NCBI GenBank assembly: GCA_031288535.1
Contig: JAITRF010000130.1
Span: forward strand, 1 to 55,722
Source: Desulfovibrio sp.
GTDB taxonomy: Bacteria > Desulfobacterota > Desulfovibrionia > Desulfovibrionales > Desulfovibrionaceae
Reading direction: 5' to 3'
DNA length: 55,722 nt
In this document: piece by piece, positions 52,394-55,722 of the stretch
How the letters are laid out: the number at the start of each line of letters is the position of its first letter
How positions within the stretch are numbered: position 1 is the stretch's first letter
Notes under the pieces: model-generated
Told to the model about the DNA's origin: nothing
The model's input: only the letters and a program-made list of their open reading frames with translations
Databases searched by the model: none
Made by a program: the position numbers and the translations under genes

Positions 52394-55300
52394 ATGACCG
52401 ATATCAGCATCCTGATTCCGGCCTATAACGCGGAATCCCTCCTGCCCCGCTGTCTTGACTCCATTCTGGCACAGCCCACGTCCCTGGAAGTGGAAATCAT
52501 TATTGTCGATGACGGCTCAAGCGACGACACTTACGCCATAGCGCAAGCATACGCGGAAAGGGACGCCCGGATAAAAACCCTCACCGGCCCGCGCGGCGGA
52601 GCCGGCGCCGCCCGCAATAGAGCGATATCGCTCGGCAGCGGAAAATATTTCTGGTTCGTGGATGCCGACGACCGGATCCGCGAAGATGCTTTTGTCCACC
52701 TGGAGAGGGAACTGAACAACACTTCTCAGGATGTGCTGATTTTTTACTATAACCTCTATGTTGATGGTGCAAAAAATTACATCGGCATGCTCGACACAGA
52801 TACCACAGTGTATAATTCCATACCTGCCGATACGGATTTTACCCTGGCGGAATTCCCGATCTTGCTGCGAACGCAGGCATACACATGGCATCAACTGTTC
52901 CGGAGCGAGTTTGTTCTTGCCAATCATCTGCTTTTTTCCAATACACCTGTGACCAACGACATTTATTTTGTCATTTCTGCGTATTTAACGGCAAAAACAA
53001 TCCGCCTGTCCAGGGATTGTATCTATGCTTATCGCTTTGTTGATTATGAAAACACCGATGCCCGCAAAACAGCCCCATACGGCGCTGTCACCGCCATCAG
53101 AGACGAGCGACGACTGAGCATCATACGGATATTATCCGATTGCGATGCCTTGTTCGCCTCATTGAGCCGCACCGATGATATCGTAAAAAATTACTGGCTG
53201 GCAAAACTCGAACATCTCTCTTGGGGTATTTCCACGATCCGGGAAGACTTGCGTCCTCAACTGGAAACGTACGCAAGGGATTTTCTGACTACCATCCCTT
53301 CTGAACTCCTACGGGAATTTTGGGAAAACAATCTGATCCTGAAACGTCCCTTATTCACGGCGTTACTCAAGCCTGTTCTGACTAATCCATTCGCTTTGTC
53401 ACAACAGGATTTCACGGAATCTTCCCCTCCCTTCCTGAGCATCATCATCCCGGCCTGGAACGTGGAAAAGGAGCTACCGCGCTGTCTGGATTCCATTTTC
53501 TCCCAGACAGCCTCTTTGTCCTTTGAATGTATCGTGGTGGATGACGGATCCACAGACGGCACGTATGCCGTGATGGAAGATTTCCAAAAACGCTTTCCCC
53601 AGATGCGCCTGCTGCGCCAGAAACACGCCGGCGGTGGCAGCGCACGGAATAATGCCCTTGATGCAGCCCAAGGCCGCTATATCTGGCCCGTTGATGCCGA
53701 TGACACGATCACGGAGGATGCCTTTGCGGAGATACGGAATATGCTGGAGGGAGCCGACGGCGATCTCGACATGTTGGTATTTGCCTACAAACAGTATTTT
53801 ATACAGGAAGATATTTTTAAAAGTCAGCCAAAGCAAATGCAAAACGCATTTTTCGCAAAAGAAATGGCCGGAAAAATATTCAACGCGGTAGAACGACCGG
53901 AAATATTTGCGACTGTTCCCTTTGCATGGCACTGTTTACTTCGCCGAAATTTTGTCATTTCCCACAGTTTTCGTTGGTCTGAAAAAATATATTTACATGA
54001 TGAATTTCCTTTTATCATTCCGCTACGGTGGGTTGCCAAAAAAATATTGGCATCTGACAAAGCTATTTATGTACATTATATCGATAATATGCGGAGTGAC
54101 AGCGATAACCCGCAAATGAGACATATTACTGATAGACGACGTTATATGGTTATGGATGGAATTACGGAGGCTAAAGGTATTCTTAAAGAACTTGACATAA
54201 GCAATCTTGCGCTGCTGCACTTGGATATTTTTCTTTTTGATACTGTCAACTGGGTTATTTCTCTTATAAAACCAGAGATGAGAGAGCCGCTTGTATGTTA
54301 TGCCAGGGAAAGCCTCGCCGGACTTTCCGCCGAACATCTTCGTTTTCTCTATAAAAATCTGCCGCATTGCGGGTATCTCCAGGAAATCATAGGCAATATC
54401 CTGCGGCTTCGCTCCCACGGCAAGCGTATCGCGTTCATGGAAAAAAACGAAAGCGCCACAACTGTTGTTCCCCTGCCGAAACGAATAGGTTTCGTGGCGT
54501 GGGAATTGCTGAATTATGAAACCGACGCGGCGCGCCGCCTGCTCGTCCTTGCGCAAGCTCTGCGCCTGCAAGGCCATGAAGTCTGTATATTCCACTGCGG
54601 CAAAAGAGCTTCTACCCCATTCGTGGATCCTGTCCTTACCCTGGTGGATATCAGTGCACCCAATGAAAAAAAGGTGGAAAAGATACGAGAGAAAATCCTT
54701 AACTGGCGGCCCGACGTTCTCTGCCTGTTCCTGGAAATGAGCGAAGCCATGTGGTTTCCGGCCGCCTTGCGCGGCACCGGCATTCCCTTTGTCATTTCCG
54801 AACAGTACGGCAAGGCTTTTTACGGATCGAGAGCCTGGACGCAATCGGAATACGATGCCTGCCTTGCGGCCGCGGATCTGCTGCACCGGCCCCTCGCGGG
54901 TCAGGCTGTCCCGTGTCAGGCAAAAAATGCCATGGTCATTCCCAATCCAGTCTTGCCGGAGGACGAGTTCTTGCCGGGCAAAGGGGATGAGAACGCTACG
55001 CGCCTGCGGATCATCGCCGTGGGGCCTTTCGCCCAAAGGCGGCGGCTCGGCCTCTTGATCCAGGCGTTTTGCCTGGCGGCGGAACACCACCCGGACTGGG
55101 ATCTGTATTTGTACGGCGAGGTGTATGACCGTTGGGCGCATGAAAAACCCCTGCGGCAGGCCGGCCTGAAAGACCGGGTGGTCTTTGCCGGCCTGCCTGC
55201 GCGAGACATGTACGCCACGGCGCACCTGCTCTGCGTGCCTTCAATATATGAGCCACTGGCGCCTGAATATCTTCTGGAAGCCATGCGCCGGGGGATTCCG

Positions 55301-55722
55301 GTACTCGGCTTTCAGCATTCGGCGTTGGAGGAGATTATTGTTACCGGAGAAAACGGCATACTTCTTGCTAAGGAAGGGATGGCCGCCGCCTTGGCCGGGG
55401 GCATGCGCCTCTATATGCAAAGCGATTTTCTGCGCAAGGAATACGGCGCGGGCGGCATGGCCTGGGCCGAGGCACATGACGCCGCCGCGGCAACCGCGCT
55501 TGTCCGCTGGAATGAATACGTTGAGAATCTCGTAAACCTGCAAGGACGTACCTCCATGATCGCGCCGAATGATCTTCTTGCGGAATTTTTGGAGCGCAAA
55601 CATCCGTACCTGGACAGGCCCAAAAAAGTCTTGGAACAGCTTGGACTCTTCCCAATGGCAAAGGCCGCACTATCGGAAGATTGCATCAGTCCGGACGCGC
55701 CGGCTCCGTTCCTCGCAGGGGT
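52394..55722 (+). CDS. Giant multidomain glycosyltransferase GT2-GT2-GT4 (3' end outside window)
   Basis: An uninterrupted frame of more than 1109 codons with no stop before the window end. Domain 1 (about 3-320) is GT2: ISILIPAYNAESLLPRCLDS, IIIVDDGSSDDTY, FVDADDRI. Domain 2 (about 345-680) is a second GT2: LSIIIPAWNVEKELPRCLDS, VVDDGSTDGTY, PVDADDTITED. Domain 3 (about 695-1060) is a GT-B/GT4 domain: IGFVAWELLNYETDAARRLL, IIAVGPFAQRRRLGLLIQAF, FAGLPARDMYATAHLLCVPS and the donor motif YEPLAPEYLLEAM. ATG 52394 has AAGGA 6 nt upstream. The second half of domain 2 (about 53780-54330) is clearly more AT-rich than its surroundings. The protein could add three sugars in sequence. Confidence 0.87.
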   Translation, partial: MTDISILIPAYNAESLLPRCLDSILAQPTSLEVEIIIVDDGSSDDTYAIAQAYAERDARIKTLTGPRGGAGAARNRAISLGSGKYFWFVDADDRIREDAFVHLERELNNTSQDVLIFYYNLYVDGAKNYIGMLDTDTTVYNSIPADTDFTLAEFPILLRTQAYTWHQLFRSEFVLANHLLFSNTPVTNDIYFVISAYLTAKTIRLSRDCIYAYRFVDYENTDARKTAPYGAVTAIRDERRLSIIRILSDCDALFASLSRTDDIVKNYWLAKLEHLSWGISTIREDLRPQLETYARDFLTTIPSELLREFWENNLILKRPLFTALLKPVLTNPFALSQQDFTESSPPFLSIIIPAWNVEKELPRCLDSIFSQTASLSFECIVVDDGSTDGTYAVMEDFQKRFPQMRLLRQKHAGGGSARNNALDAAQGRYIWPVDADDTITEDAFAEIRNMLEGADGDLDMLVFAYKQYFIQEDIFKSQPKQMQNAFFAKEMAGKIFNAVERPEIFATVPFAWHCLLRRNFVISHSFRWSEKIYLHDEFPFIIPLRWVAKKILASDKAIYVHYIDNMRSDSDNPQMRHITDRRRYMVMDGITEAKGILKELDISNLALLHLDIFLFDTVNWVISLIKPEMREPLVCYARESLAGLSAEHLRFLYKNLPHCGYLQEIIGNILRLRSHGKRIAFMEKNESATTVVPLPKRIGFVAWELLNYETDAARRLLVLAQALRLQGHEVCIFHCGKRASTPFVDPVLTLVDISAPNEKKVEKIREKILNWRPDVLCLFLEMSEAMWFPAALRGTGIPFVISEQYGKAFYGSRAWTQSEYDACLAAADLLHRPLAGQAVPCQAKNAMVIPNPVLPEDEFLPGKGDENATRLRIIAVGPFAQRRRLGLLIQAFCLAAEHHPDWDLYLYGEVYDRWAHEKPLRQAGLKDRVVFAGLPARDMYATAHLLCVPSIYEPLAPEYLLEAMRRGIPVLGFQHSALEEIIVTGENGILLAKEGMAAALAGGMRLYMQSDFLRKEYGAGGMAWAEAHDAAAATALVRWNEYVENLVNLQGRTSMIAPNDLLAEFLERKHPYLDRPKKVLEQLGLFPMAKAALSEDCISPDAPAPFLAG

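Noticed and set aside
1..55722. CRISPR array, tRNA/rRNA genes, integrase or transposase
   Set aside because: Repeats are dispersed and structured rather than regularly spaced direct repeats; no cloverleaf, rRNA or recombinase gene was seen in any gap.

Overview
The window looks like a chromosomal segment of a GC-rich, anaerobic deltaproteobacterium, most likely of the Desulfovibrio group (inference). Pointers are an ACT / precorrin-2 dehydrogenase / CcsA-like / HemA operon, a methyl-accepting protein ending in a hemerythrin domain (DcrH type), a NifU with a central BFD-type [2Fe-2S] domain next to NifS, a MetH without reactivation domain, a MucR-type zinc-finger regulator, and several diguanylate cyclases. 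No rRNA, tRNA, CRISPR array, transposase or phage gene was recognised.

Layout. 0.3-6.1 kb (minus): an RND efflux permease and a truncated-type B12-dependent methionine synthase. 6.2-9.1 kb (plus): sigma-32 (rpoH) coupled to an exported TPR protein. 9.3-20.8 kb (minus): pbpC and a very large alpha-2-macroglobulin (envelope defence pair), then an MFS permease with GTP-dependent PEP carboxykinase. 21.6-26.4 kb (plus): tetrapyrrole operon (ACT, met8-like, ccsA-like, hemA), then a small unknown gene with tilS. 26.8-31.6 kb (minus): str operon (rpsL, rpsG, fusA plus a coupled small exported protein) and cbiC with a 78-residue companion. 31.8-42.8 kb: mucR-like regulator, V4R sensor plus diguanylate cyclase, hemerythrin chemoreceptor, exonuclease III, nifU-nifS, family 3 glycosidase, Ras-like GTPase plus second diguanylate cyclase, flavin reductase. 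42.9-43.7 kb: a zeta-toxin-like kinase overlapping a small partner gene. 43.9 kb to the end: a surface-glycan locus with one minus-strand glycosyltransferase and a plus-strand operon of two sugar epimerases, a GT4-like enzyme, two tandem paralogous radical SAM proteins with B12-binding-like N-termini, and a giant GT2-GT2-GT4 protein running off the window.

The most unusual material is between the genes. At least five families of short, highly structured repeats (called M, X, Y, Z and W here) fill the gaps. M (about 157 bp, terminal inverted repeats) occurs four times. Y (157-167 bp, terminal inverted repeats, several hairpins) occurs twice, once inside an X repeat and once inside the str operon between rpsG and fusA. 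Related copies differ mainly in their stems, but the two strands of a stem change together, so the folding rather than the sequence seems conserved. Three genes end on a TAG that is itself the first three bases of a repeat, and the C-terminal tail of MetH is encoded by a repeat.

Functional themes are cobalamin and tetrapyrroles (MetH, CbiC, HemA, precorrin-2 dehydrogenase, possibly the two radical SAM proteins), c-di-GMP and oxygen signalling, and envelope or glycan construction.
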